From Salvator merianae (taxonomy: Eukaryota; Chordata; Lepidosauria; Squamata; Teiidae), in contig QVOM02000073.1 of the NCBI GenBank assembly GCA_003586115.2, positions 36,816,876 through 36,880,875 of the forward strand: 64,000 nucleotides of DNA. Direction: 5' to 3'. Below the pieces are notes generated by a model. The model saw only the letters and a list, made by a program, of their open reading frames with translations, ran no database searches and had not been told where the DNA came from. This document shows, piece by piece, positions 42,950-55,199 of the stretch (position 1 is the first letter of the stretch; each line of letters starts with the position of its first letter). A program made the translations under genes and the position numbers.

Positions 42950-43980
42950 CCCAAACTGGAGGAGCTAGACTGTTGTAAATGCCATTTTATAAAGACGTCT
43001 TGACAGTTTCTTCAGTTCCGCCGGCACTATTTTGGGTTCTCAATTTTTTTTATTTCAAAGACCTAATGCTAAAAGACTAAATTGCATTATGCATATGACT
43101 GTTATTAACCCCATAAATAAAAAAAGTTCCATCCCTAAGGTGTTACCTCATTTCAAAGAAAATGAGTTGTTCATTAGCTAAATAGGTTCAGTGTATCCAC
43201 AGTAGTCTGTAAATTCCTAGACTTGAGAAACTCCATGAATTGGAAAAAGTGAGTGACTGGATGTGAAGTAAAGGCATTCATTTAGTAGCATGTCTTTTTC
43301 CACTTCTTGAGCCATGGATTGTTAGTAATCCAGCCTGACTTCTTGTGGATGTACATATTTTCTACTCAGTCTCTGGGATCATGCTTTGGAAACTGGATTT
43401 GGCAATACATATGCATCTCACACATATAATAAGGGCTGATAAATTATACTTTCAGGGTATAATAAGCATACATGAATGAAAACCGATGGCCAGTAATAGA
43501 AATATATATCTGTAAGACATCGCAATTAGTACTGGAAATAATGTGTTGTCATAACTTGTCCTAAAAATCAACCATCAGTGGGAAAAAGTGCATTAATTTT
43601 TCTATGTTTAAAATTTGTATAATTGGTATTAAAGGGTTGAATTTATTGATTGCTTCAGACAGAAATCTTCTGCAGATTTGCCTACAGAGCAAAAATGCAG
43701 AGGATATATTTGACAACTAATAAGGTTTTAAACTGGTAGCTATTTTTCAGACGAAGATTTGTTGACATTCACTGATTATCAAAGACATAAATTTCTTTCA
43801 AGGCTGCTGACAGCTGCAGTTTCTAGAAGAATGAAATTAATGAAAGCCTCAGTTCTACAATTAAGTTTCTGGCTAGTCCTACCATCATTAAATATGAATG
43901 TTCCCACCAATATCTGATATGCAAAAAAAGGTTTATATTTTGAAGTCATTCATCAGCAAATAGTACCACAAAGGTGTTCA
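42950..43980. other. Repeat-poor stretch, possible conserved noncoding sequence
   Basis: No mobile element, microsatellite or long frame is visible. It contains octamer- and homeobox-like AT words such as TTATGCATATGAC, TTATTAACCC and GAATTTATTGATTG, plus CAGCTG near 43813. Such composition is common in vertebrate conserved noncoding elements, but conservation cannot be judged from one sequence. Confidence 0.3.
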
Positions 43981-44086
43981 GTTAAATTTGTAAGACCTGT
44001 GAAATATTCAACACATCAAAGAAGGGGATCCTGCTAGTGGCAGCCCATGGGGTAGAACACACAACAGAAGAGGGAAAGCAAATAAG

Positions 44087-44424
44087 TAGGAATGTGCCAA
44101 ACAGTTCTCTTTTTAACTGGTTTAATATGAACCGGGGGTTCAAACAGTTCAAATCTGAACCAAGCCTTCTGCTGGTTCTGGGCTTCAAATCAAATTTGAA
44201 CTGAATGAATGGGGGTTAAACAGAACCCCATGAACTACTCGGTTCAAGGTAAACAGTTCTGATTTGGTAGTATTTTTGCCCTTTTTAAAAGGCTTTTAAA
44301 ACAATTTTATAACAATGAACCAGTTCACCAAACCTGTTCAGAGTTTGAATCAAATTGGTTTGTTGCTTTTGTGGCTTGGTTCAGTTCGAACTGAACCACA
44401 ACATTAAGTTCATGCACATCCCTA
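44087..44424. mobile_element. hAT MITE with 8-bp TSD
   Basis: The left end TAGGAATGTGCCAAAC and the complemented right end TAGGGATGTGCATGAAC are inverted. The flanks CAAATAAG (44079-44086) and CAATTAAG (44425-44432) match at 7 of 8. The 338-bp body consists of GGTTCAAAC / GTTTGAACC-type fold-back segments. The TIR is a variant of those at 11245 and 24360 and is closest to the end at 61339 (TAGAGATGCACATGAAC). Confidence 0.9.
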
Positions 44425-44432
44425 CAATTAAG

Positions 44433-45109
44433 GGATTGAAAGTCTCATTTCTGCTGCCAGAATCAGGACCTGCGTGGGTAGGTGAAAGCAAGATTCTCAG
44501 TTATACCATTGTCCTGGTTCCCTGCCTCATGATTGCACTTCGTGAGCTCCCACTGGGTTCTCAACTAGCTTTGTACAAGGTGTGGGTGCACTCAGTGTGG
44601 AACTCCTTGAGGATTTCTGAAGTTAAACAGCCTCCCACTGTCATTCTGAAACAATAGATGTCCAGGAAAAATGTACCACATGCTTTCTCTGAAATTTGGG
44701 GCTCAGGTTTTGCTTGTTACTATGTATATTAAAGTTGATATTAAAGCTTATTTCTAAAACGATTCATGTATAAAAAAGTGTATGTATGTATAAAAAAAAT
44801 TCTAAAATGACAGAGCACTAAGGGCTTTGCACCCTTGAAGATAAGCATGAGCAGGTTCAGCTGTCTTTCTGACATGTTCTAGCTCAGAGCAATACAAAAG
44901 TTAATGTGGGGAACCATCAGCTCCTACAACAGAATATTGTAACCTAAGCCAAAGGATGTGGTTTTATTTAGCTCTTCAAACCTTATATTTTCCTCTCTCC
45001 ACTATACCAATCACCACAGAATCTAGCGATGCCTCTTTTAAGAACATCTCACATCAGTCAACTTGCAGGAAGTTTTGGTGTGCTACTGAAAGACCATCTT
45101 CCCCTTGGT
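44433..45109. other. Unassigned stretch
   Basis: The plus frame 44355-44657 starts inside the MITE and is not a gene. Confidence 0.4.
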
Positions 45110-45205
45110 AGATTTTATTTTTTTAAAAAAAATTGCATTTCTGTCTCAGCCTATATTAAAAAATCTCACAGTGGGTTACAATAAAAGCAATATAAAAAGA
45201 TAATT
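45110..45205 (-). repeat. LINE-type 3' tail, minus strand
   Basis: ATTTTATTTTTTTAAAAAA then TTGCATTTCTGTCTCAGCC and CACAGTGGGTTACAATAAAA is the reverse-orientation tail of the CR1/L3-like LINE class. It may belong with the minus-strand LINE fragment at 45870-46600. Confidence 0.5.
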
Positions 45206-45307
45206 AAGAATGAACTCCCTTAAAAATAATAAGTTATAGTGCATGAAAGAGGAAGGGAAGCAGTTTTCTCAACCAAAGGTTAAGGTAAAGAGATGCATCA
45301 TTACCAT

Positions 45308-45838
45308 GGGCGTTTTCACACTTAGCACAATAGAACAGTCTAATTAATCTGTTCTATCACGATAATTTACCATGCAGTGTGGACACTGTCCACACTGCAT
45401 GGCCGGAAACTGCACCAGAAGCTTACTACCAGCATTCACACCATTGCTGCCATGGCAATTGGCAAGCCCGCACAGCACACCGACGTGCACAGACACCATC
45501 AGCTGATCGTGCCAGTGTGATGAGGCCTACATGATCAGGCCACGTGAAGCCAGAATGGGCTGTGCAGGGCATTGTACGGTCCGATCGCTCTGGCATGATC
45601 AGCTGATTGTGCTTGTATGTGTCTGCATGCTGTGTGGGCCTGCTGGCTGCCATAGCAGCGGCCAGAGGCTTCTTAGCCACTGCTATGGCATGGATCGGGC
45701 ATGGGACTAAACCAGCATCACATAGTCTGATCCAGCATCGTGCTGCCGATTGGGCCTGAATGCCCAATCGTGCCGGCTTCATGACTGTGTCGCACTGTCC
45801 TGGACACTTTGCTACCAGAGAGGTGCAAATGCACCTCA
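45308..45838. mobile_element. System B MITE
   Basis: The left end GGGCGTTTTCACACTTAGC is followed by a hairpin in which ATAGAACAG pairs with CTGTTCTAT. The interior has several ATGATCAGGC/GCCTGATC-type inverted segments and matches the host element at 32835. The right TIR is unclear (AGGTGCAAATGCACCT dyad near 45820-45835). The 137-codon minus frame at 45426-45839 lies wholly inside it and is not a gene. Confidence 0.7.
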
Positions 45839-45869
45839 CCAGGAGATGACTATCATTTTATTACTATCA

Positions 45870-46600
45870 TTTTAGAATAAAATAAAAACAAAGAGTATAG
45901 CATTGCCGTTGTCCCTCTCATAATGCAGGTTCATCAGGCTGATAGTCAAGAATCCAGGGAACATGTATTTGACTGAACCCTTGCAACCAGATTATCCACA
46001 TCCTCAGACCTCCATAACTGAAACTGATCCATAATAATAGTACCAGACAGTTCTCTGAACATCACCGCCAGGCTACTGTTAATTGTGGGATCTAATGCAT
46101 GTGGATCTGAAATATTTTATCATGATAGTGCTCATCATCATCACAGCAGGCCTTCAATGCCAATATCTCCTCTGTCTTCTGCCCAGATGTTACTAGCCCT
46201 TTACCACCCAGAAAATCTCTTCCAGTTGGCAAATTGAGGATGCAATGGTGGTGGAGAATTTTTATTTTTTTTTTATGCTGCCATCACTGCCACATGATAG
46301 GCATGATATTCAATTAAACCCAAATTTGTTCAAACTTACAACAGGAGTTATGCTACCTATGTTCTGGCCATTGACCTTCCTGGTTCATTGCCTTCTCGGT
46401 GATGAGAATACAGTTATGGTTGTCCCTGTTATAGTTTTGCAGAGGAGCTGGTGAAGTGGCAATCCTACTGGAGCCTCACTTTGGACCACACCAAATCAGA
46501 TTTTTGATCTACCACAGGATGAAGAGTGGCACAGAGAGATCAGACGCAAGGATCCAAACAAAACCTCTCTAGCCATTCTGCTGCACAAGTAACCACTGTT
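45870..46600 (-). mobile_element. CR1/L3-like LINE fragment, pre-RT region, minus strand
   Basis: The minus strand translates in pieces as FQLWRSEDVDNLVARVQSNT then CSLDS (about 45945-46040), matching the VDNLV...TTCSLDP linker that precedes the RT of CR1/L3-group LINEs. The region to 46600 would be the endonuclease end, but only weak similarity is visible. Stops are frequent. Confidence 0.5.
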
Positions 46601-49251
46601 TTCAAGTATCAATTAAAATCATTTTGTTGGCTTAAGCTTCTATGACAAATTTGGCTTGGAGTTCAGCAGCATAGTTAGTTATGTTGGGTTTAGTTGTTAT
46701 TAATTATTATAAATCCTCAGTTATTTGTTTTGCAATGTTCTCTGCTCCCTAGGGAGGAAGTGTGACATGTAAATCAAACAAATAATTTCCTAACTGAAAT
46801 TTCCTTCAGACATGCAAACCTGAGTAAACTCAAATATCACTAATTAATATATAACATTTATAAGTATGAGGAATTATCTTGTTCTAACTAAAGATTGACT
46901 GCCATGAGTTTGGACTCAGACAGCTAATCTCTGTATATGTTCTCATACTCAACTGCATATCTCTTACTTCTTGCCTATAGCTGTACCAAAAAAAGTGAGT
47001 ATTTCTGCATTTATCTGTAGGTATGCATATTTCAACAAAGTTTTTAAGAGAATTCAAGAGAAGAAACTGAGTAATATATATTCACGGTTGTGTCATTGCA
47101 GTTTACTGTAAGACATTTTGGGACCTTCCTTACAGTAACTGATTGATGATCTTCTGCTTATCAGATTAAGTGGCTACTACATGATGCTCTCAAAGTTATC
47201 AGTAATTCAGGCAGGTTAATCTTACTCTGTCACATAAATATGAACACTTAAATATTTTAAAAGTAGTTACTTCAAAAAAGTTCTGGGAGTAATAAAATGA
47301 GAATCTGAAAACCATGAAAGTTTCAGTGTAAGCCATTAACAAGAGTGGAACATAGACACCAAAAGGCTGAACCGGAAGCCTGGAATCCCTACTTTGAATG
47401 TGCCCCTTGCCGTATACACTGAACTAGTATCAGATTGAAAAGGACCTCTAGCAAAGTACCTACTACCTCAGAATATTGGTAGCTCCTGTTCCCCATTCAT
47501 AGTGGGTTTGCCAACAATTAAAACAATATGTTGCATGTATGTATGCAGCCAACTGTTAGATTTGCTGAGCTCTAAAAGTCTGCCATAAGAATAATAATAA
47601 TTTGGAGACACCCCCAAATTTCCTGGTAGATGTCCAAGTGGAATAGCTGCATGCTGGCAGGTATTCTCTTTAAGCTAAAAGCACTGTCCAATATATATGA
47701 AAAGTTAAAATTATAGTTACACCCAGATGTCTAGGGAACAATTGTCTCAGAGGCAGGAGGCTCTATTCCACTGCAGAGTCAGGAGGTGTACTGGCCACAC
47801 AGCCTGTGTCTCCTAGCTTTTGAAGCTTCCAAGTTGTGGAACCAAAGTTCTGTAGCTGTGATGTTTCCTCATTGAGCAGTTTAGTGCCACACTGGAAAAG
47901 ATCCCAAATGTCACCTATTTTAATTCCAACACTAAGCTAGTCCTTATGGAAAACACCCCCTCAGTAAGCCTCCTCGTCTGCTGTCATCACATGGTGGGGT
48001 GAATGAGGGCACCTCTGAAGGTGAATTTCATGCCTCAGAGATGTCATTCAGGATCAATTAATGTGGGTGCATTTGCCCAGAGGACCCCAGGAGCGCTCAA
48101 GAGATGCCTCTTCCCCTTGTTTCCATTGTTTATTTTTTTAAATCGCAAACATCAACATTCCAAACAAGAGGCATTTAATATGAAATACTATCTATATAAA
48201 GTTGGGTTATCTATCAGAGGTGTTGTCTACCATAATCTTGAATGGCTAAAATACTTGCTTTTTAAACAAAAGTACTCAACAAATATAACAATACAAATAT
48301 TTAACCTAAAACCAATGTAGTGGCCAAATGCGTTTATCACCCAAGTTCTGCTAAGTGCATGATCATGGTGTGTCTTGACGCTACCCCTTATTGGATAAAA
48401 CCTATCAGATATGATTGTGGTGGCTATTGTAACCACGAGAAGTGTCAAAAAAACCACCAGGTTTTATGGCAAAAGTACTGTGCTTGTTACATTTGATAGA
48501 GTAAACGCTTCTGACTGTTTCGGGATATTTGGCAGACTAAAAAAGAGCAAAGATCGCGTATTTCATCACTGGCTCAATAAGGCATGAGGATACCTGCTAA
48601 CCGGAAATACAGAAAACTATATATTTTAATGAGGCTTTATTTCTTCTTTAATACTTGACAGCTTCTATAACCATAGTGAGAGGGGCCCATAGTGTGTGAT
48701 GGTGTAGATGTAGGTTCATTTGCTTCTTTGCCCCCTGCCCAAAATCATTGATTGGTCTGGGAAGCTATTGTCTGAACAAAAGCAACCACTAAAGCCTTTG
48801 CAAGTTGCTGCTAGTCCTCTGGCTTTCCGAAATATTAAGTAAGTAGGTATTCTTATTGTGATGATGTTCAGGAAAAAAAGGTTATTTTTAGCTCACTTTG
48901 GAACAGGTGATTGGAAACATACACAAAATGATTCTGGAAAGAATACAGTTCCTTCTGTTGAGCTGTGTTGACACTAACAATAGCTCAAAGGATCTCTCTT
49001 TTCTCTGTTTCCAGCCAAGAAGATTGCCATATGTGGTTATGGTGCTTTCACACTGGAAAGCATAATATGGCCTGTTTACACAATTTTAATTCATAGGTTA
49101 TTGTAAATTTTTTTCTATACCTTTGGATCATAACTGCTGTGAGAGATTTTTAGCTAGATTCCCTTGCTAGCCTTCTTAATTCACAAGACATTCAGTTCAA
49201 GTGCTAGTTACCATCCTTTGCCTTCCACTTGGTCAGTCCTGACTACCAAGC
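46601..49251. other. Unassigned stretch
   Basis: About 2.6 kb with no recognised repeat family, exon or RNA. Contains an (ATA)n-like run near 47590 and a short G-poor AT-rich segment at 46800-46860. The longest frame (plus 48003-48320, 105 codons) has no recognised domain. Confidence 0.45.
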
Positions 49252-49353
49252 GATCCTTCAGCAGTTACTGGAGTACAATTCCCACTAATTCCATCCATTA
49301 TGGGCAGTGACAAGGAATGATGAGAGCTATAGTACAGTAACATCCGGAAGGCC
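49252..49353. repeat. Palindromic dispersed repeat
   Basis: CCTTCAGCAGTTACTGGAGT with ACAATTCCCACTAATTCC on the left pairs with GGAATGATGAGAGCTATAGT and ACAGTAACATCCGGAAGG on the right. It matches a common reptile repeat whose halves read TACAACTCCCATCATCCC and GATGATGGGAGTTGTAGT. A decayed half-copy may occur near 54625-54670. Confidence 0.65.
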
Positions 49354-49868
49354 AAATGATAATCCTGTCTAAGCTATTGCTCCCTTGGGTGCCACACCAT
49401 TTGAACTGGTGTGCAGTCAGATTTTTTTTTCTTTTCCAGTATCATATGATTCAACTAATTCTGGATTTATAACCCAGAAAGTTGATATATCCAACCCTAA
49501 CAATCCTACCTATGCAATCAAGCCAATCTCTTCCTCCTCTTCCTCCTCCCCCCAAACAGAACTGCAAAGGTAACTGAAAGCCTACCAAATTTCACTTCAA
49601 GTTTCAGAATGGGAATGTGATTTGTTTTCTGTCTCTTACATTCAGATGTACTGTTACTTTTGGTCAACAGCATGCTTCCCACTGTAAAATACCAAAGAAC
49701 ATGCTCACTTATGATTTCTCTGACCTTCATGAAAGATGCACCAAATGAGCATCCAAACAAGCTCACCCAACAATGATATTTGGAGCATTCTGAAACTAAA
49801 GGTTTAATGTAGTTCAGAAAAGGGATGATGTTTTGCTTGGAAGCCAGCTCAAGTCACTTAATGCAGAG
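49354..49868. other. Unassigned stretch
   Basis: Includes a (TCC)n-like run at 49530-49553. No gene was recognised. Confidence 0.4.
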
Positions 49869-49871
49869 GAA

Positions 49872-50531
49872 GGGCCTGTTCGCACTTAGGTTAGCAGAAC
49901 GTTCCAATTAGCATGCTTCAGGCCGGTGCAGATGAGGAGAGGTTCCTCACATTCGCACCAGTCTGCGGTAGACCGTACCCAAAGGTAGCCGGCCGCCGCG
50001 TCAGTGCGAATGCTTCGACACCAAGTTCGTTTCCGCGCCTTCACCTGTGGCCGGACGTCCCTCCCTCCGATACTTGCCATTGGCGGAGCGCCCCTTCCTA
50101 GCGGCGTCATTTCTGCGGTGCCGCTACGAAGCTGCGGAGCCGACTTCGCTTTTAGCAATAGGCAGACGGGGCTGGATTCCGAAGCCGTTACGAAGACAGC
50201 GAAAACCGGACACAACTTCATCCTCGCTTGCGAAGTACGCTCCGAAGTGGGGGGGCATCTTCATAGCGAGGAACGGCGCATGTGAGAGCTGTCTACATCC
50301 GGCGACGTCAGCGCGATGGACAGGAACCACGAGACGAAGGGAGTGCGAAAGCACCATCCCCGATCTTCGCTCGATAGCGCAAGTCAGAATCAAGACAAGT
50401 AATTACTTGTCTTGCCTTACCCAGCATCAGGTTCGGATCGGGAGAGGTGTGGTTCGGATCGGGAGAGGCGCGTGCCCGCGGCAGTGTGAAGCCTCCGTTC
50501 CAGCGAGCGCCTAAGAACGGTCTACAGGCCT
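49872..50531. mobile_element. CpG-rich system B MITE, tentative TSD GAA
   Basis: The left end GGGCCTGTTCGCACTTAGG and a shortened right end ACGGTCTACAGGCCT are partly inverted; GAA flanks both (49869-49871, 50532-50534). From about 50330 onward it is colinear with 56636-57253: GTGCGAAAGCACCAT, CCCGATCTTCGCTC, GTGGTTCGGATC, GAGGCGC and TCCGTTCCAGCGA are shared. CpG density is far above the surroundings. The 155-codon plus frame (50047-50514) and others here lack domains and arise from the CpG-rich composition. Confidence 0.75.
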
Positions 50532-50534
50532 GAA

Positions 50535-51122
50535 GGCAAAGGGAGTTGCAGTTCTTCCTCTCTGCTTTTGATAGATGCAGTAGTGGCTCCCACCTGTGAA
50601 TTTATTGGATTTGCTTGAAGTCCATGGCACATGGCAAATCTCTCTTTGCAAGCTACAGACTCTAAGCCGGACCACCAGATCCACATGTGTTACTTCCAGG
50701 GGTGCTCACAGGCAGTGGCCCATACAATACTGTTTTTTTAGGTCCACTTTTCAGCCAGTGGGTATACACATTTCAGTTCAGCTCTGTTTCGTCTTCCTTT
50801 TATGTCTATCTGGGGGCTTTGTTACACTGAAACCACATCTTGCACTATAAACAGAATCCGCTGTAATGTCAGATCAAATTCACTTCAGAGGAGAACACAT
50901 TGAAAACACTTGCACTTCAAGTGTGTTTGTTCTCCCAACACACTAAAAGGATTAGTGCATCTAAAGCTTCTTGTCTTATTCTTCCCCCTCCCCAATGTAA
51001 TCTCCTGCCCCAAATTGTTAATGATTGGTCCATGAATCCTGTCTGTCTTCCTGTTTTGTTTCTGCACAGAAGACACGCACACAAAGGCAGAACAAGCACC
51101 CCTAAGCACTTCTGCCTCTATA
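50535..51122. other. Unassigned stretch
   Basis: Short frames on both strands; no element was recognised. Confidence 0.4.
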
Positions 51123-51226
51123 GTTAAAAAAAAATAGGGTAAGCTCTCTTGTGCACTTCTTGGTCACTGGCATTTAAAAATAAATCAGGGTGAGTGCTGT
51201 TGCACACTTCTGGCCACTGATCTTTC
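51123..51226. repeat. Two-copy tandem duplication (~51 bp)
   Basis: Units 51123-51175 and 51176-51226 share AGGGT(A/G)AG, TTG(T/C)(G/A)CAC, ACTTCT and CACTG(G/A). An A14 run follows at 51228-51241. Confidence 0.65.
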
Positions 51227-51509
51227 TAAAAAAAAAAAAAATGGCAGCTTTAGATTTGCTTGCCTTCTCTTCATGAAGTGCTTGCTCCCCAATGCAGTCG
51301 AGGCTGTTATGCCCAACTTTTTTCTTCCTGAGTGATACAGAAGCTAAGGATCCTCCAGATGCAAGTTAAAACCCACAGTTCTCCCAGGACTATATTGGGA
51401 ATGCCACATGTCATTGTGATATCCCATAAAGGTGATATCCCATAACAGCAGTGCTGGGCTCCCGTAATAGTGATCACTTACCTCTGTCTGCCATCTCTTT
51501 TCATTATCA

Positions 51510-51609
51510 TTGTTCTTGCAAATACCTGGAAGTCAGCCAAACACATGAGAAAAAACCCAAACGAAAGCAGGTAGGCACTTGGCTGGCTTCCAGGTATTTG
51601 CAAGAATAA
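51510..51609. repeat. Hairpin with 31-bp arms
   Basis: Left arm 51510-51540 (TTGTTCTTGCAAATACCTGG continuing AAGTCAGCCAA) pairs with right arm 51579-51609 (TTGGCTGGCTTCCAGGTATT continuing TGCAAGAATAA), with about 3 mismatches and a 38-base loop. No TIR signature or target duplication was noticed. Could be a MITE core or a transcribed hairpin. Confidence 0.85.
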
Positions 51610-51612
51610 TTG

Positions 51613-54035
51613 TAATGCAAGCAGCTGGTAGACAGAAGTAAAAGTTTGCAATTGCCTCCCACATCTGGTGGGGGCTACAAGAGGCAAGCATGGGATCTTC
51701 TTTGGATCCAGGGATTGCGTCCTGCCATCCAGAGGCAACCTACAACTGGCCTCTTTCTCCACCTGCTAGTAGCTTCCACTTTAGGCTTGTAGGAGTTGAG
51801 GACAGCTATTTGATTCTCCCTGGCTTCCCTTCAGTTTGTGACTGGCTGGCTCTACAGGAGGGGACGCAAGCCAGAACGAGTCAAACAGTCACCCTGAACT
51901 CCTTCAAGCTTAAAGCGGAGGCTGGTTAGCAGGGAGACTGGTTGGGGAGAGGAGTGGAGAAAGCCTGACTTTTTGTCAGAAGCAAAACAATCACAGCCTC
52001 TGTATCACTGTGACCGATGAAAAAATTGGATAATGCAGTTCCAGCTTCCTGAGGGAGGCTGTGAGTTTTTCCACTCTCATTACAGAGTTTTGGCTCACCC
52101 CAGAGAGCACCTTCCTCTCTGCACAATGGTGCACCAATCAGCAGGAAGAAATACTTCTTAGCACATTGCCTGGCAGCTTCCCTGAGGAAGCTTGCACTTG
52201 AGGTTTGGACTGTTTATGTGCTGCATGATTGCTTGAGGCAACTGTGCAAAAGAAGCCCTGGAAACACCTTCTCACACTCTTCTGGAAATCTACTCAAGCC
52301 TCTAGAAATGCACATTTTCTAGCACAACAGGAAAATGAAGCAAAATAAGATAAGCAATGAGTTTTAGCTGCTGTTAAAATAATTCTACAAGAAGTGTTGG
52401 TTACAAGGGTTGTGACCCACATTTGCCACAGGATCTATTCTTTTATATGTGAATGTATTGCTGTGGAAGTTCTTTGTTTGCACTTTAAAACTTGTGACTA
52501 GTGAGGCCTTGGTTCCCGTCACAGCACTCTGGCAGGGTTTCTGCCATGTAGCTAAACATTTTGCAATGTTGCAACTTCGTCCTCTTTTGACCATGACTGT
52601 GCTCATCTTTGCTGCAGACCAATAGACTTCTCTTGTGAGCCAGTGGTTCTTGAGAGAGAGAGAGAAAAGTCATTCTCTGCTTTATGCTGTAATCGCGTTT
52701 TCCACTCAACATGAACATCAACCTGCAGACCAGGACTGCAAGATGATGGGAAAGTAGTGAGAGTTCAACTGGAAGTTTTGCCTTGATCCATATGGTGCTG
52801 GCGCACATGATTATTTTCCCATTTTGGCATATGTGTTTTGTCAGGCCACTATATGTCTACATAGAAGTAAGAAGGCAGTTAAACCTTGGATCAGTTTCTC
52901 CTGCAGGGAAATCACACTAAAATGTGAGATCTCATATGCAATGTGCACTATTTTCCTTCCAACCCACATTTTCTGCAGTGTTCTTTTTTTCTATAAAGAA
53001 AATGTCTCGCTTCTTTGAATGTGGCTTTTCTGAAGGTCTGCCCATATTACACATTTACAGATGCTCGTTATGGGTGATCCAGGGGAGAGTGACAGAGCAT
53101 TCTCTTCTTTTCTCTGCCCACCTTGTCAAGACAACCAATCAGTTATGGCAGTGCAGGATTCCAGCACCATATTCACAAGTGGTTATGGGAGAAAACAGTT
53201 TGCTGCCTTTAGGCTTTTTTTTTTTAAGTTTGCAGTTTTGTGCAGGAGTGCTCCATTAAATCTCCTTACTAAGCTACATAGTTTGATGTCAAAATCGATT
53301 TTAGTGTGGCAAACGTAACTATAGCTGCAGCAGCAGGGGCAGGGGAAACATGCAACTGGGTAAGACTGAAAATAGACAAGCACAGGAGCATTCCTGTTCA
53401 GAAACAAATTTGCACAGAACCACTTTTGCACAGGAGCGGAAAACAAAAAAACGGAAAAAAGATTTTGCACAGGAACAGCAGACAGAAAACGGAAAAAGAG
53501 CAGCCAGAGCTTAACTCTGTGGACCAATCATTTTCAGTGGCTGGAAGGAGTTTTGGACAGGATGTGATGAAGGCAGAACAACCCTTGCACATTAGATGTG
53601 GTAATTCCCTTGGTGTGTCAGGAAAATAAATGAACTGGATGTGCATTATCTCCTTTTCATCTGTTCTCTCTTGATGTGAAATTCAAGCAGATTTCCTTTT
53701 AAAGTAGGAGGTAAGACTTGTGTGTATCCAGGCCTGAAGTTTCATTTAGTTCAGCAGAACTTTCCTCAAAGAATCATGCACAGAAATATGTACAACATAT
53801 AATCTTTCCCCACCTGTCTTCTAGTGCAGCTTATAATACAGAAAACTACCTATGGGGATAAACCTTTCTATTAACTGCTTTAATATACATTTTATAGACT
53901 TCATCATCTTAATCCAATATATTTTACTAGAAAAGGGCAGTGTTTCATAAGCCTGTTAAAAATTTACTAGTCGTCAAAAAAATCCTGAGAGTTTTCGCAC
54001 TTTGATAGCAAGCGGCTCTTAGCCCGGCGCCTACC
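51613..54035. other. Unassigned stretch
   Basis: No mobile element was recognised over about 2.4 kb. Short degenerate repeats of TTTGCACAGGA followed by GGAAAAA lie at 53405-53505. Frames such as minus 53183-53527 (114 codons) are crossed by these repeats and have no recognised domain. Confidence 0.45.
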
Positions 54036-54240
54036 AAAGCAATATCTGTGGATTAATTAAGGGCTGATGTTTATTGGTCAGCAGCATTTGAAACAAGAAC
54101 TCCCCACTGTGTGCTGATTAACAACCAGAGTGGAGCTGAAATATTAAATCAATTTCCAGAGACATTTACTCTTTCACTCTGTGTGTATAAAATGCTGCAG
54201 TACAGGGACCAATAGGAATACAATACAAACAATTGATTCT
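54036..54240. other. Possible conserved noncoding segment
   Basis: Repeat-free and rich in homeodomain-like words (GGATTAATTAAGG, GCTGATTAAC, ATTAAATCAATTT). No coding signal. The suggestion of regulatory function is inference from composition only. Confidence 0.25.
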
Positions 54241-54250
54241 CAAGCTTCTA

Positions 54251-54323
54251 TTTGTCTATATGTATTCTGATTGTGCACTTAGTTTAACCAAATGCACAAC
54301 CAGAATATGCACAGACAGATAAA
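54251..54323. repeat. Hairpin with ~27-30 bp arms
   Basis: TTTGTCTATATGTATTCTGA followed by TTGTGCA (54251-54277) pairs with TGCACAACCAGAATATGC followed by ACAGACAGATAAA (54293-54323), at roughly 80 percent with a short loop. No element ends were recognised. Confidence 0.7.
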
Positions 54324-55196
54324 TGGTTTCCTCTTTACATCTCAAAAACATAAATAAAATCAACCAGAGGTAACAAAAGCAAATTTTGCTCCCTAATACT
54401 AAAGTCTCATCATCCCCTACCAGTGGCTGCGACTTGTTGCCCTTTTAGTAGTATAAAGTAGCTTGAGCTTAGTTCTTCTGGTATCTTAAGGAAAGAGAGA
54501 CAACTGACTGAGACATACAAAAGTCACTCACAAGACTTCTATGTAATACTAGGGTGTTTATCGACCATCAGCAGTGGTCCACACAGCAGAAACAGAAGGG
54601 CAGTAAAAGAGGGCTGTTGTCTACATAGCTTTTGATGTTTTCTGGATATTTGGAATACAACTCCTATTAGTTGTGCTAGGACATCAGACTGGCAAAAAGT
54701 TGTTATCCAGGAGAACAGGGAACTCATAACCTTCCAGATGAGTCAGACTCTAATTCCTGTCAAGGGAGGTTATACATATTGCCAAAAACCAAGTAAAAGA
54801 GAGCACACAGCTGCATATAATTTGCATATCCTATATTTGGAGACAGACAGTGGCTACATTTTAAACTGAAGTACATCTCATGCTAGAAAGGCCATAAATG
54901 AATGGCCTTTGTTTTTGTGCTATTGATAGACAACTCCAATACCTCTGTCTTCCTTTGTTATGGTTCTTCAGTGGGTAACCTTCAAATAGGACATCTATCA
55001 GAATAGAGCATTGTCCTCTTTAAGGAAGGACACCTGACCACCCTGCTCTTGAACTCCAATCTATTTTATACTGTTCTTATTGGAAAGGTGTGGTTAATAA
55101 TATCAAAAATTAAGACAGCTGCTGAACATATGCAGGCAAGAGGACAACAAAATTCTGGTTGTCTTTGATGGAAAATGTAGAAGATCTGTAAGAGAC
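54324..55196. other. Unassigned stretch
   Basis: Only a possible half-copy of the palindromic repeat near 54625-54670 is seen. Confidence 0.4.
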
Positions 55197-55199
55197 ATG

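Noticed and set aside
45426..45839. 137-codon minus-strand frame
   Set aside because: Contained within a MITE and has no recognisable domain.
50047..50514. 155-codon plus-strand frame, plus overlapping frames on both strands
   Set aside because: Lies wholly inside a CpG-rich MITE; stops are scarce because the sequence is GC-rich. No domain is recognised and the related MITE at 56636 does not keep the frame.
53183..53527. 114-codon minus-strand frame as a small gene
   Set aside because: It overlaps short degenerate TTTGCACAGG repeats, has no recognised domain, and an opposite-strand frame of similar length covers the same bases.
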